A DNA stretch of 59,739 nucleotides, taken from the NCBI GenBank assembly GCA_947487175.1, contig CANKVM010000004.1, forward strand, positions 1 to 59,739, written 5' to 3'. The DNA is from Flavobacteriales bacterium. GTDB lineage: Bacteria > Bacteroidota > Bacteroidia > NS11-12g > UBA955. The position numbers and the translations under genes were made by a program. Shown here piece by piece: positions 33,474-43,800 of this stretch (the first letter of the stretch is position 1; every line of letters begins with the position of its first letter). A model generated the notes under the pieces. It did not search any database. It was not told the DNA's origin and was given only the letters and a program-made list of their open reading frames with translations.

Positions 33474-35308
33474 TTTGTTACTTTCAACCATTTTTGAACG
33501 GCACCTTCAGTTAACCAATATTCATTTGATTTTTGGTTTGCATTCAATGTTATAGAAAATTCAATCTCGTTGAAACCTTTAAAGCCAGCAGATAATGTTC
33601 GAATTAAACCTCCACGATTGATTAAAATTTCTACAGATTCAGGTCTGCCAAGTTTCATCCAAGTAGCTTCTAAATCGTTGTTTATTCGCACACCATTCAG
33701 TGCTATAATTTCATCATTAACATTCAATCCTAAATCTAAAGATGGACCCGGATTTCTCACATATTTTACAATTGTTTTACCGTTTGATAGTTCGCAATTT
33801 GATCCCCAGTTGAATTTATTGGCTTCAACTTTTTTTATGTCTAATTCTAGATTTTTGAAAATTGACAAATAATCAGGAGATTCTGTTGTAGCTAGCCATT
33901 TGTTGAAATCAGCAGACAAATCTACACCAGCAATTTTATTACAAACATTTAGAAAATCCTCATCAGTATACCCTATACCATCTTTTGCTTTCCCTTTTTT
34001 CGTGTTTAGATAGAAATCATTGTAAAGTGTTTTGTAAACATCGTCCAATGATTTATTACCATTGGTAGCTTTTGATATAGTCATGTCTAACAAAGCACCA
34101 ATGATTAATCCTTTAGAATAATAGGAATATGAGTTGTTTTTTGAATTTTCTGAGGGACGATATTCCTTTATCCATGCATCCCAACTCATTTCATGAAGGG
34201 TAGCGATTTTGCTCCCTGCTCTGTTTTCATGATTATTAATATATCCTATCAAGGTATTTAAAAAGTCTTGGCGGCTTATATATCCGGCGCGCATTAATGC
34301 CAATTCATCATAATACGAGGTAATTCCTTCGGCAATCCATAACGATTTGGTGTAATTTTCATTGCTATAGTCAAATGGGCCCAAGGCAACTGGCCTAATT
34401 CTCTTCACATTCCACAAATGGAAATATTCGTGGGCAACCAAGCCTAATAATCCTTGATAACTGCTAGTGTTAGCGTATCCGAAACGAGACATCATGAGGG
34501 TGGATCCGTTTTTGTGTTCTAAACCGCCTCCACCTGCTTCAACATTTTGAATGATGAAAGTATAGGATTTACATGGGTGAATGCCAACAATATTCGTCAT
34601 GGTTTGACAAATATGTTGCATATCCAATTTTAGTTTTTCAATATTTGCGTTGTTTTTGCCAACTAACGCAACACGGTGCTTGACATTTGACACTTCGAAT
34701 TCAAATGTTTGGAAATTGCCCAATTGAACAGGCGAATCTACCAACTCATCGTAGTTTTCGAATTGTATGAATAACTCATTGTGAGAATTGGATATTAGGT
34801 CTTGACTTGTTACATTCATTGGACTTGCCGCTGAAATCCAACCAGCAGGAGTAAGCACTGTGAGTTCACCATTGAGTTTTTCTTTTCCTTCAACAAACAT
34901 CAAAACAGAACCCATATTTAATAAAGCTTGATCTTCATCAATAAATGAAGTTCTAACGCTTAATTCAAAGCAATATACTTTATATCTAAATGAAATTTTA
35001 TCTCCTTTTTTGGTAGGGAAGGACCAAGTGTTTTTGTCTAATTTGTTAACTTCAATAGCCCTGCTGTTAACGTCGCAACTTACTGCTTCTGCATTTTTTG
35101 CAAATTCACGAACCAAGTAACTACCGGGTGTCCAAACCGGCATACTTATTTTTGTAACGCCTTTTTCGCTGGCAATGGTTTGAATAAGTACTTCAGCATA
35201 ATGGTTTTTCGGGTTTGGAATACGAATTTCGTATTTTACATTTTGAGCGTCGATGTTGGTCATTGATAAAAATAGAATTACAATAAGAAAAAGTATTTTT
35301 TTCTGCAT
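33470..35308 (-). CDS. M61 family (glycyl aminopeptidase-like) exported peptidase with PDZ domain
   Basis: Metallopeptidase of 612 residues. The start at 35308 yields a signal peptide (MQKKILFLIVILFLSMTNIDAQ). An N-terminal beta-rich domain is followed by a thermolysin-like domain with the zinc motif HEYFHLWNVKRIRP and the downstream WIAEGITSYYDE glutamate. A PDZ domain lies near the C-terminus (GLNVNDEIIALNGVRI). This is the order seen in bacterial M61 enzymes. It probably acts in the periplasm on N-terminal glycine or alanine peptides; the specificity is family knowledge, not visible here. Its stop overlaps the dehydrogenase ATG. Confidence 0.9.
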   Translation of the reverse strand: MQKKILFLIVILFLSMTNIDAQNVKYEIRIPNPKNHYAEVLIQTIASEKGVTKISMPVWTPGSYLVREFAKNAEAVSCDVNSRAIEVNKLDKNTWSFPTKKGDKISFRYKVYCFELSVRTSFIDEDQALLNMGSVLMFVEGKEKLNGELTVLTPAGWISAASPMNVTSQDLISNSHNELFIQFENYDELVDSPVQLGNFQTFEFEVSNVKHRVALVGKNNANIEKLKLDMQHICQTMTNIVGIHPCKSYTFIIQNVEAGGGGLEHKNGSTLMMSRFGYANTSSYQGLLGLVAHEYFHLWNVKRIRPVALGPFDYSNENYTKSLWIAEGITSYYDELALMRAGYISRQDFLNTLIGYINNHENRAGSKIATLHEMSWDAWIKEYRPSENSKNNSYSYYSKGLIIGALLDMTISKATNGNKSLDDVYKTLYNDFYLNTKKGKAKDGIGYTDEDFLNVCNKIAGVDLSADFNKWLATTESPDYLSIFKNLELDIKKVEANKFNWGSNCELSNGKTIVKYVRNPGPSLDLGLNVNDEIIALNGVRINNDLEATWMKLGRPESVEILINRGGLIRTLSAGFKGFNEIEFSITLNANQKSNEYWLTEGAVQKWLKVTK

Positions 35309-35369
35309 CTTGCAAATTTCATTCTTTTTGCTCAATTTATAATGGAAAATTTATGTGAGTTTTTTTTAT

Positions 35370-35377
35370 TATCTTTG
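35370..35377 (+). promoter_or_regulatory. -7 promoter box of the small lipoprotein gene
   Basis: TATCTTTG ends 5 nt before the ATG at 35383. No -33 TTTG at the usual distance is seen. Confidence 0.4.
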
Positions 35378-35382
35378 ATATT

Positions 35383-35865
35383 ATGAAAAACAGGTTAGTT
35401 CTCTCAATATTTGTTTTAGGCGTATTTTTTGTTTCATTAAATACATCTTGTACAAAAGAAACAACAACAACCAATAAAGATACAACTTCAGTTGATACAA
35501 CGAAAAAAGCTACATATTTAGAGCAGATGTTTGAATTGTATGTATTGAATTCGCCAGTTATCATAACATCCGCTATTGATACTGCTGGCAATAACATTAC
35601 AGCGCAATATCAAGATGAGATTATTACATTGAAAAAGAAGACTTATTACGATGGTCCTTTAGAAATTTTGGCAGGAGGTACATTGTATACTGGAACTTGG
35701 AAATCCAACAGCGATTATTCAACATTAGAACTATCAATTACAGGAAAGCCTGAGTTTGAGTTCTTTCTAAGTCCTTGGCGTTTCACTTATAAATCGCTGA
35801 CAATTTTAAGATTGGCTCCAATTACCAATCCTTTGAAAAAGACATTAGAACTACAAAAGAAGTAA
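35383..35865 (+). CDS. Small lipoprotein of unknown function
   Basis: Protein of 160 residues with a lipoprotein signal (VLGVFFVSLNTSC), a Thr/Lys/Asp-rich linker (KETTTTNKDTTSVDTTKK) and a C-terminal beta-rich domain of about 120 residues that resembles lipocalin-like small lipoproteins of Bacteroidota (YDGPLEILAGGTLYTGTW). I do not recognise a named family. It is divergent from the M61 gene and not in an operon; it is followed 125 nt later by the DUF2480 gene. Confidence 0.7.
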   Translation: MKNRLVLSIFVLGVFFVSLNTSCTKETTTTNKDTTSVDTTKKATYLEQMFELYVLNSPVIITSAIDTAGNNITAQYQDEIITLKKKTYYDGPLEILAGGTLYTGTWKSNSDYSTLELSITGKPEFEFFLSPWRFTYKSLTILRLAPITNPLKKTLELQKK

Positions 35866-35978
35866 TTAATCTTCTTCGTCTCTTTCCATGATTACAGTTT
35901 TTCTAACTGTTTTTCGTTTTTATCTTAGATAGGTGAATTTTCATTCTTTTATCAATACTGAAATCAAATTTGAATGAG

Positions 35979-35986
35979 TATCTTTG
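35979..35986 (+). promoter_or_regulatory. -7 promoter box of the DUF2480 gene
   Basis: TATCTTTG ends 4 nt before the ATG at 35991. The upstream element is not clear. Confidence 0.4.
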
Positions 35987-35990
35987 TTTC

Positions 35991-36500
35991 ATGGAAGAAA
36001 TATTTGTGAACAAAGTAGCAAACAGTGGTTTAATTACAATAAACCTAGAAGATTTTTATTCCGTTGGCGACAGGGTTGAAATTGATGTGAAGGATTTATT
36101 ATTTATGGGATTGGTATTGAAGGAAAAAGATTTCCGTGAATTCATCAAAATCAATGATTGGACCATTTATCAAGACAAATTCGTATCTGTACATTGTTCC
36201 GCTGATGCCATTGTGCCAACGTGGGCATATATGCTTATAGCCGCCAAGTTATCTGGAATTGCGGCTAAAGTAGTTTTCGGAGATTTGAACGCACTTGAAG
36301 CTGCTCTTTGGGAAAATGCATTCGACCATTTAGAAATAGAAGATTACCGAGATCAAAAAGTAGTAATCAAAGGTTGCGGAGATTTACCTGTTTCTCCTGC
36401 GGCCTACACAAACATCTCGAATAAGTTAGTTCCAGTAGTGCAAAGTTTAATGTATGGCGAACCATGCAGCACAGTGCCTGTTTATAAAAGAAAAAGTTAA
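35991..36500 (+). CDS. DUF2480 family protein
   Basis: Protein of 169 residues, start 35991 (MEEIFVNKVANSGL); the track's ATG 21 nt upstream lies before the promoter box and is unlikely. The opening GLITINLEDFY, the central WAYMLIAAKL and KGCGDLPVSPAAY near the end are characteristic of DUF2480, a family confined largely to Bacteroidota. Its function is unknown. The Cys in GCGDLP might be functional. No signal or membrane segment. It is followed by an inverted-repeat element and the convergent pyk gene. Confidence 0.85.
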   Translation: MEEIFVNKVANSGLITINLEDFYSVGDRVEIDVKDLLFMGLVLKEKDFREFIKINDWTIYQDKFVSVHCSADAIVPTWAYMLIAAKLSGIAAKVVFGDLNALEAALWENAFDHLEIEDYRDQKVVIKGCGDLPVSPAAYTNISNKLVPVVQSLMYGEPCSTVPVYKRKS

Positions 36501-36570
36501 TTAGACAGATTCATCCTCCCGAAAGCTTTCGGGATAAGGGATAATCTGTCTAACCTGTCTAATCCGTCTA
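36501..36570. repeat. Nested inverted-repeat element with tandem CTGTCTAA motifs
   Basis: TTAGACAGATT (36501-36511) pairs exactly with AATCTGTCTAA (36543-36553). Between them lies the perfect palindrome CCCGAAAGCTTTCGGG. After the right arm come two further copies of the motif, CCTGTCTAA and TCCGTCTAA. The layout resembles a REP/MITE-like element or an elaborate bidirectional terminator between the convergent DUF2480 and pyk genes. Confidence 0.6.
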
Positions 36571-36584
36571 AACTTATTTTGGGT

Positions 36585-38015
36585 TTAATCAATAAAGGTA
36601 ACCTTAATTGTATTGGTTCTTTGTTTCTTATGAATTGGCATGCTTGCACAATTGATAACACAATCTCCCTCAATAACAATTTTTTCGTCTTTTAAAATGT
36701 CTATGATATCTTGGAAAGTTTCATCAGTGCTCACAAATTTATCGTAATAAAATCCGCGTACACCCCAAACAAGACTCAATGTATTCAGCAAGAATTTATT
36801 GTCTGTAAAAATATAAATACTTGCTTCTGGACGGTAACTCGCAACTTTAAATCCGGTGTATCCACTTTTTGTCATGGCAATAATTGCTTTTGCTTTTAAG
36901 TGGTCACTCATTCTTACTGCGGTAAAACAAATTTCATCTGATGCAAAAGAAGGAGAGGAGGCATCTGGCTTCACCCCTTTATAGTAAGCCCTTCTGTCTG
37001 ATTCTATATCAGTGATGATGCTATTCATAAATTCAATAACACGTATTGGGTATTTACCAACGGATGTTTCGGCAGAAAGCATTACTGCATCGGCACCATC
37101 TAAAACCGCATTTGCTACATCTGTTATTTCTGCTCGTGTTGGCATGCTATCTGTAATCATGCTTTCCATCATTTGGGTGGCAATAATTACTGGCTTAGCT
37201 GCCAAAATGCATTTTTCAACAATTGATTTTTGAATTAGAGGGACTTTTTGAAGAGGTACTTCAACTCCCAAATCACCACGAGCCACCATAATGCCGTCAG
37301 CTACTTTAATAATGCTGTCTATATTGGCAACCGCTTCTGGCTTTTCTATTTTTGCAATTACTTTGGTGTGTTTTCCTTTTGCTGCGATTATTTCCTTTAC
37401 AGCAATAATATCTTCAGCGGTTCTTACAAATGACAATGCAACCCAATCAACATTTTTTTCTAAACCAAATTCAAGATCAATTAAATCTTTTTCAGTTAAG
37501 CAAGGAATTGTCACTTTCGTATTCGGTAGGTTAAATCCTTTATTTGATGTCAAAATCCCACCAGCTACAACAATTGCTTTTAAATTCTTTGCATCTATAA
37601 TACTGTCTATAACCAATTCGGATTTCCCATCGTTCAATAATATACGTTCTCCAGGTTTTGCGTCTAAGGGAAGTCTATCATATGAAACATAGAGCTTTTC
37701 TTTTGTACTGATACATTCAACAGTAGTAACAATAATTGATTCCCCATCAACAAGATGAATTTCTCCATCTACTTTGCCAATACGCAATTTTGGTCCTTGA
37801 AGGTCTTGCAGAAGGGCAATATGGCTTCCTAATTTTTCATTGATTTTTCTGACGCGCTCAATAACTTCGTTGTGTATTTCATGTGCTCCGTGAGAAAAGT
37901 TTAGTCGGCAAACATCCACACCAGCGTGAATTATTTTCTCTAGCATTTCTTCGCTGCTAGTTGCAGGACCTATTGTTGCTACTATTTTGGTTTTGTTGAA
38001 ATTCTCGTTGTACAT
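36585..38015 (-). CDS. pyk: Pyruvate kinase
   Basis: Glycolytic enzyme of 476 residues converting phosphoenolpyruvate and ADP to pyruvate and ATP. The N-terminal KIVATIGPATSS, RLNFSHGAHE, the metal-ligand motif MVARGDLGVEVP and the TRAEITDVANAVLDGADAVM segment define the TIM-barrel; the C-terminal allosteric-type domain ends NTIKVTFID. Length and all motifs are normal. It starts 7 nt after the IPExxxVDY gene, so the two form an operon, an arrangement conserved in Bacteroidota. Confidence 0.97.
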   Translation of the reverse strand: MYNENFNKTKIVATIGPATSSEEMLEKIIHAGVDVCRLNFSHGAHEIHNEVIERVRKINEKLGSHIALLQDLQGPKLRIGKVDGEIHLVDGESIIVTTVECISTKEKLYVSYDRLPLDAKPGERILLNDGKSELVIDSIIDAKNLKAIVVAGGILTSNKGFNLPNTKVTIPCLTEKDLIDLEFGLEKNVDWVALSFVRTAEDIIAVKEIIAAKGKHTKVIAKIEKPEAVANIDSIIKVADGIMVARGDLGVEVPLQKVPLIQKSIVEKCILAAKPVIIATQMMESMITDSMPTRAEITDVANAVLDGADAVMLSAETSVGKYPIRVIEFMNSIITDIESDRRAYYKGVKPDASSPSFASDEICFTAVRMSDHLKAKAIIAMTKSGYTGFKVASYRPEASIYIFTDNKFLLNTLSLVWGVRGFYYDKFVSTDETFQDIIDILKDEKIVIEGDCVINCASMPIHKKQRTNTIKVTFID

Positions 38016-38022
38016 ATTTTAT

Positions 38023-38457
38023 TTATAGATGTCGCAGCAAATTAACCCATGTAAATTTTATTGCTTTTTCTGGTGGAAAAACATAAGCCGTTTGAATTTT
38101 ATCCATCGATTTTAGTTTTTCTAACCAAAGTTCAAAGTTAGGCATTAGTTCTTCATCCTCTATCAAAATCCAATAATCTGGAGTCGGTTTTCCTGAATAA
38201 ATTTTTCCCAAAGTGCCATTATTTTGCAAAATCCACATCGAAGTAGCGTATTCTGAACCCTGAAAATGGTATTCAACATGCTGCGAAATCCTATTTTGCG
38301 ACAAATTTATTGCAAAAGTTTCGGGTTCGCACACAAATTTTAAAGAAAAAGTGTCTTCAAGACACCAAGCCAGCAAATACGGGCTAGAATCAGCATGTAC
38401 GGCCACTATTTTGAAGTCGTTTGGATGCTTAATAATGGTAGATTTGTATCTTTTCAT
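38023..38457 (-). CDS. IPExxxVDY family protein
   Basis: Protein of 144 residues. The start at 38457 (MKRYKSTIIKHPND) is preferred; the track start extends into the divergent acpP region. The fold region FKIVAVHADSSPYLLAWCLED followed by a short basic C-terminus matches the small Bacteroidota family named after an IPExxxVDY-type tail, although the tail here (VFPPEKAIKF) is degenerate. The family has no known function but is nearly always next to pyruvate kinase. It is the first gene of that operon and divergent from acpP. Confidence 0.75.
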   Translation of the reverse strand: MKRYKSTIIKHPNDFKIVAVHADSSPYLLAWCLEDTFSLKFVCEPETFAINLSQNRISQHVEYHFQGSEYATSMWILQNNGTLGKIYSGKPTPDYWILIEDEELMPNFELWLEKLKSMDKIQTAYVFPPEKAIKFTWVNLLRHL

Positions 38458-38556
38458 TGACAAAATTTCAATACAAAAATAAATTTTCATTCTGATGTCA
38501 AGAAAAAAATGTTTCTTTGTAGCGCAAAAAAACACTCATTATTATTCATTATTATC

Positions 38557-38793
38557 ATGTCAGACATTGCAGAAAAAGTAAAAGCCATTATCGTAGATAA
38601 GCTTGGCGTAGATGAAGCAGACGTTGTTACGGATGCTAGTTTCACCAATGATTTGGGTGCAGACTCATTAGACACAGTTGAATTGATCATGGAATTCGAA
38701 AAAGAATTCGACATCAGTATTCCCGATGATCAAGCAGAAAAAATCCAAACAGTTGGGGAAGCTGTTCGTTACATCGAAGAAAACAAAAACTAA
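38557..38793 (+). CDS. acpP: Acyl carrier protein
   Basis: Carrier of the growing fatty acyl chain; 78 residues. The phosphopantetheine attachment serine is in the conserved [11 protein letters not shown] near residue 36. The protein is strongly acidic, as is typical. The ATG at 38557 is chosen because the track's 16 extra residues are atypical for ACP. It is first in an acpP-fabF-rnc operon, 3 nt before fabF, the usual Bacteroidota arrangement. Confidence 0.97.
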   Translation: MSDIAEKVKAIIVDKLGVDEADVVTDASFTNDLGADSLDTVELIMEFEKEFDISIPDDQAEKIQTVGEAVRYIEENKN

Positions 38794-38796
38794 TTT

Positions 38797-40050
38797 ATGC
38801 AACTCCGGAGAGTTGTTGTAACTGGAATGGGCGCAATTACGCCCATCGGGAATACTCTAAATGAGTATTGGAAAGCACTGGTAGCAGGTACCAGTGGAGC
38901 TGGTTTAATTACCCATTTTGATACTTCTAAGTACAAAGTGAAGTTTGCTTGTGAGGTCAAGAATTTTGACGTCCTAAACTTCATTGATAGAAAAGAAGCG
39001 CGAAAAATGGATCCATTTGCCCAGTTTGCTATGGTGGCCGCCGATGAAGCTATTTTACATAGTGGAATCTTACAACAATCTCACAACCTCGATCGTATCG
39101 GGGTTATTTGGGGCGCTGGAATAGGTGGCTTGTCTACCTTTTTCACTGAAATTGTAGATTATGCTAAGGGCGATGGCACACCACGCTTTTCGCCCTTTTT
39201 CATTCCTCGAATGATCATTGACATTGCTGCTGGGTATGTTTCTATGAAACATAATTTGAGAGGTCCCAATTATGGTACCGTTTCAGCTTGTGCTTCTTCA
39301 ACCCACGCTTTGATTGATGCATTCAACCTAATCCGACTTGGTAAAGCCGATGCCATTGTTACTGGAGGATCAGAAGCCTGTGTTAACGAACCCTCTGTAG
39401 GAGGTTTTAGTAACATGAAAGCCCTTTCCGAAAGAAATGATGACATTATGACCGCCTCAAGGCCTTTTGATAAAGACCGCGACGGATTTGTTATGGGTGA
39501 AGGTGCTGCTTCTCTTGTTCTTGAAGACCTTGAGCATGCAAAAGCACGCGGTGCAACAATCTATGCAGAAATTGTTGGTGGTGGAATGACGGCAGATGCC
39601 TATCATTTAACTGCCCCTCATCCAGAAGGTTTGGGAGCGAAAAATGTAATGATTGCCGCTCTTGATGACGCTGGAATGAAAGGAAGCGATATTGATTATA
39701 TCAATGTGCACGGTACAAGTACACCATTGGGTGACATTGCCGAAACAAAAGCCATCAAATCAGTTTTTGGTGAGCATGTATATAACCTCAATATTTCAAG
39801 TACAAAAAGTCAAACAGGACATTTATTAGGTGGAGCTGGTGCTATTGAAGGACTCGCAAGCGTACTATCGGTATATCACAACGTCGTACCTCCTACAATA
39901 AATCACTTTACTGATGATCCAGAAATTGATTCCAAGTTAAATCTAACATTTAATGTAGCACAACATCGTATTGTCAATGCTGCTTTAAGTAATACATTTG
40001 GTTTTGGTGGTCATAATGCTTCTGTGATTTTCAAAAAATTCGTAGACTAA
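38797..40050 (+). CDS. fabF: 3-oxoacyl-ACP synthase II
   Basis: Condensing enzyme of fatty acid elongation; 417 residues. The catalytic triad is present: Cys in VSACASSTHAL (about 165), His in NVHGTSTPLGD (about 309) and His in GHLLGGAGAIE (about 345). The GFGGHNASVIFK C-terminus is typical. It joins acpP in making membrane and lipid A acyl chains. It lies 3 nt after acpP and 11 nt before rnc. Confidence 0.97.
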   Translation: MQLRRVVVTGMGAITPIGNTLNEYWKALVAGTSGAGLITHFDTSKYKVKFACEVKNFDVLNFIDRKEARKMDPFAQFAMVAADEAILHSGILQQSHNLDRIGVIWGAGIGGLSTFFTEIVDYAKGDGTPRFSPFFIPRMIIDIAAGYVSMKHNLRGPNYGTVSACASSTHALIDAFNLIRLGKADAIVTGGSEACVNEPSVGGFSNMKALSERNDDIMTASRPFDKDRDGFVMGEGAASLVLEDLEHAKARGATIYAEIVGGGMTADAYHLTAPHPEGLGAKNVMIAALDDAGMKGSDIDYINVHGTSTPLGDIAETKAIKSVFGEHVYNLNISSTKSQTGHLLGGAGAIEGLASVLSVYHNVVPPTINHFTDDPEIDSKLNLTFNVAQHRIVNAALSNTFGFGGHNASVIFKKFVD

Positions 40051-40061
40051 TTGTTTGTGGA

Positions 40062-40805
40062 TTGAAGCTTCTTTTTAAAAGATCCCCTCAACAAATTAAA
40101 CATCTGAGACGTAAAATTTATCTCATTACTGGGGTAAGACCTTTCCGTTTGTCAATTTATCGCGAAGCACTTACGCATAGTTCAGCCGCCGATGCAACAC
40201 TTTCAGGCAATTTATTTGCGCCTAGAACATTAGATAACGAACGTTTAGAGTTTTTGGGGGATGCAATTCTTGATTCTGTAATTGCCGAATTGCTATTCAA
40301 TAGGTTTCCTTATAAAGATGAAGGATTTCTTACAGAAATGAGAACCAGAATTGTGAACCGCGAACAAATGGGTATGCTTGCTCATCGTTTGGGATTGGTT
40401 GATGTAATGGAAATGAAGCAAGAACTTCAAAAAAACCATACAGCACTTAAAACAATTGGTGGCAATGCTCTTGAAGCTTTAATCGGCGCTATTTATCTTG
40501 ATAAAGGATATAAAAAAGTATCGAAATTTATTCACGATCGATTGGTAGGTCAATACTTAGATATTGATAAACTTATGCTCACAACAGTAAGTTACAAAGC
40601 CTTATTTACGAAGTGGATACAGAAAAATCAAAAGAAATTAGAGTGGAAATTTGATACAGAGGGAACAGGTAAAAATGATAACCACATAGTTTCCATGATG
40701 GTTGATGATGAACTTTGGTTCTCTGAAGTTAACAAAACTAGAAAAAAAGGAGAGGAGCTATGCTGTGAAAAAGCTTGTCGAAAATTAGAATTGGTTGATA
40801 TCTAA
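40062..40805 (+). CDS. rnc: Ribonuclease III
   Basis: Double-strand-specific endoribonuclease that processes rRNA and other transcripts; 247 residues. The N-terminal RNase III domain has the signature NERLEFLGDAILD with catalytic Glu/Asp, the second site includes GNALEALIGAIYLDKG, and a C-terminal dsRNA-binding domain closes the protein (ends KACRKLELV). The track start is TTG at 40062 (MKLLFKRSP); no in-frame ATG is available before the conserved region. It is third in the acpP-fabF-rnc operon. Confidence 0.95.
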   Translation: MKLLFKRSPQQIKHLRRKIYLITGVRPFRLSIYREALTHSSAADATLSGNLFAPRTLDNERLEFLGDAILDSVIAELLFNRFPYKDEGFLTEMRTRIVNREQMGMLAHRLGLVDVMEMKQELQKNHTALKTIGGNALEALIGAIYLDKGYKKVSKFIHDRLVGQYLDIDKLMLTTVSYKALFTKWIQKNQKKLEWKFDTEGTGKNDNHIVSMMVDDELWFSEVNKTRKKGEELCCEKACRKLELVDI

Positions 40806-40818
40806 CTAACCTTTTTTC

Positions 40819-43800
40819 TTATTCCTCAGTAGATTCGCTGCTGTCATTGTTCGGAACATAAATAACTTGCCCGGATTCTTTTGCAAATTGACACCACTCA
40901 CATTTATTACAACCTTCCATGAAATTCAAACTTTGAAGCTTCTCATTTGCCTTGAGTACCCATGATTTTATTAAATCGAAATCGTCATTGGAATAAATAA
41001 TTGGAAAATCCTGAAACACCCCATCATCGTTTGAAATTAGTGATTCTATAACACCATTTCTAGATTTCCAGTTTTTATCTTTGAAGGACTCATTAATCAT
41101 CATGGTATATAAACCCAATTGAAACCAATAAGAAGGCGGAAAATTGCCTTTTTCAATATTTTGCTTTGAAGGGATTTTAGATTTTGTTTCGGTATTTTTA
41201 AGTTTGCTTGTTTTATAATCGTAAACAGTGATATCATTTCCCTCAAAAACCATTTTATCTAAATTTCCTGTAATTGAAATTCCTTCAATTTTGGTGGAAA
41301 TTGAAAATTCAGTTTCAATTTTTTCGTATTTTTCATATTGCTGAATTTTCTGAGTATGGTATTTAGGCAAAATTGAACGGCCTTGGTCAAGTCGTAACTC
41401 AAATTGTTTTTGGGTAAATCCAGCGCGAACTTTCATCATTTCGTATTCAAAATGTTTCACCAATTCAGGTTGCGACATCCATTTTTTTGCATTCACTCCT
41501 TTTACAACAAATTCGCGTAACGCAGCATGAATGGCAGTACCAAATGCGCCGTATTGATTAGGCGCTGACGGAACCCGTAATATTCGGCTGAAATAAAATT
41601 CTACTCCACACGACATTAATGTTTCAATGGATGTGGGTGAAAATATTAAATTTTCAACTTTTGATTTAAGCCAATCTTTCTTATCAATTTCCAATATGGG
41701 TTTGGATGTTCTTTCCAAACATTTTTGTTGTGCCCACAATAATTTCTCCATCGGAATTTCCATGGGTTCTTTGGGTATTTGATTTTCTTTGGCAATGTCC
41801 AAAACAAAAGTTGATGCCAAGCTATCAGATACTTTTGAGGCAATTTTATATTTGCAATAACTAATAATAAGTTGTTTTTTAGCCCTTGTCATGGCAACAT
41901 AGAACAATCGCCTTCTTTCTTCAAAGGAATCGGAAACAGAACTTTCACTTTCAATTACTTTGTTGTTACCGAGTATCAATTGACGAATATTATATGGTAA
42001 TTTCATGCCTTCATCTTTCTCCCAAACAGTATCATTTCCCCTTAAAATATAAACATGTTCAAACTCTAACCCCTTAGAACCATGGGCGGTTAATAGCTGA
42101 ACTCCAGAACTGTTGCCAATTCGTTTTTCAAGGAATAAAGGAATATCAGATTTTTCCATTTTTTGAAACATAGAAATCATTTCTTTTAATGAAATAAATG
42201 GAATACGGTTGTTTTGCTGGACAGCAAACTCCATAAAACTATGTAGGATTTCCATTGACCAACCCGTGTCGTCTTGCTTTAATGCGTGTGCTAGAAAACC
42301 ACCTTCACTGTATATTCTTTGAATTAACGTAGGCACATTTTCGACGGTGGCAATTTTTATCCATTTTTCTACATTGTCCCACAATGCTTTAATAGCATCG
42401 TGTGATTCCTTGCCATAAATTTCTTCAGCGTCGGGTGATTTTAGAATTTTTGAAAAATGTTCTCTCCATGAATAACTTTCGTTATGGTATTCCTTTTTGC
42501 GTTTAATCTGATAAATTTCAACCGAAATTTGATTCAAAGTAAAAGTTGATATCGCATATCTATCGCTCAACAGCAATTGGTAAATTAGATACTCTCCAGA
42601 GTTTGGAAGACTGGCCTCGTATGACAAATACGTCATCCACTGAATGAGCTGTTTTACAATTGGCTCTTGTAAAATATTGATAGCCCTATTTAGTACGAAA
42701 GGGATATTTTTCTCTTGAAAGAGTTCTATAATTGTTTGTGAATGCTTGTGCTGGCTATATAAAACAGCAATTTCTTTTGGAACAATACCCTCATTCAACT
42801 GCAATTCAATTCTTTCAACGATACCCACAGATTCGTGGAATTCATTTTGATATTGGATAATTTCAGTTTCCAAATTTGGGAAATCCTTATTGGCTCCGCT
42901 ACTGATCAAATCCTTACTTAACCCTTCAATTGTATTGACCAATCTGCTCTTGTTTTTAGAAATCAATTTCACACTGTCGTCTAAGATTGATTGGCTACTT
43001 CTATAATTTTTTGTAAGTACAATTGTGGTTAAGTTTTTAGCATACTTTTCTTTGAAACCAAGCATGTTACTCACCTTAGCGCCTTGGAAAGCATAAATGC
43101 TTTGATCGTCATCTCCAACTACAAAACAGTTGGGATTATCTTCCCAATATTCAATGAGAGAATATAATATTTCATTTTGAATTCCGCTAGTATCTTGGTA
43201 TTCGTCAACCAAAACATATTGGTATTTCTCTTGTACAATGGATAGGAGTTCTTGGTCTGTTTTTAATTTCTCATTTACCCAATTGAGCATGTCAGAAAAT
43301 TCATATACGCCAAGTTCTTTTTTGAGGGAATTATATCTGTCGAGCAATTTCGATGCCTCAATTAGTTTTTTCCAATTGTCTTGTAATGGCTTTCTTAGGT
43401 TTGCTTTGATGTCTCCGGCATTGAATTCCTTGTATTTTTTCTGATATACCATTTTTGGGAATTGCAATTTGAACATTTCATCGTCATTTAAAATATCAAT
43501 CCAGAGTTTGAATGTATCCACATTATATCCCTCAGACTCCATTAAATTCCATGTTTTACGCAAGTTTCCAATGAGCGTGGTATCGCTATCTGAATAGCTT
43601 TTTAGCGGAGAATCTTCATGTATTTCTTCAATAATTTGTTGTAGGATGTCAATGCGTTCTAAATCATCCATCACGCGCATTTCACGTTTGCCAAATTTGT
43701 CTGGAAAGTCTTTTATGATTTTGTTGCAAAGTCCGTGGAAAGTAAAAATATTTACTTTGTAAGCATCGCTTCCCATAAAAGTTGCCAAACGCTGTTGCAT

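Noticed and set aside
37012-37692. Three + strand ORFs inside pyk
   Set aside because: Antisense shadows; pyruvate kinase motifs on the minus strand are complete.
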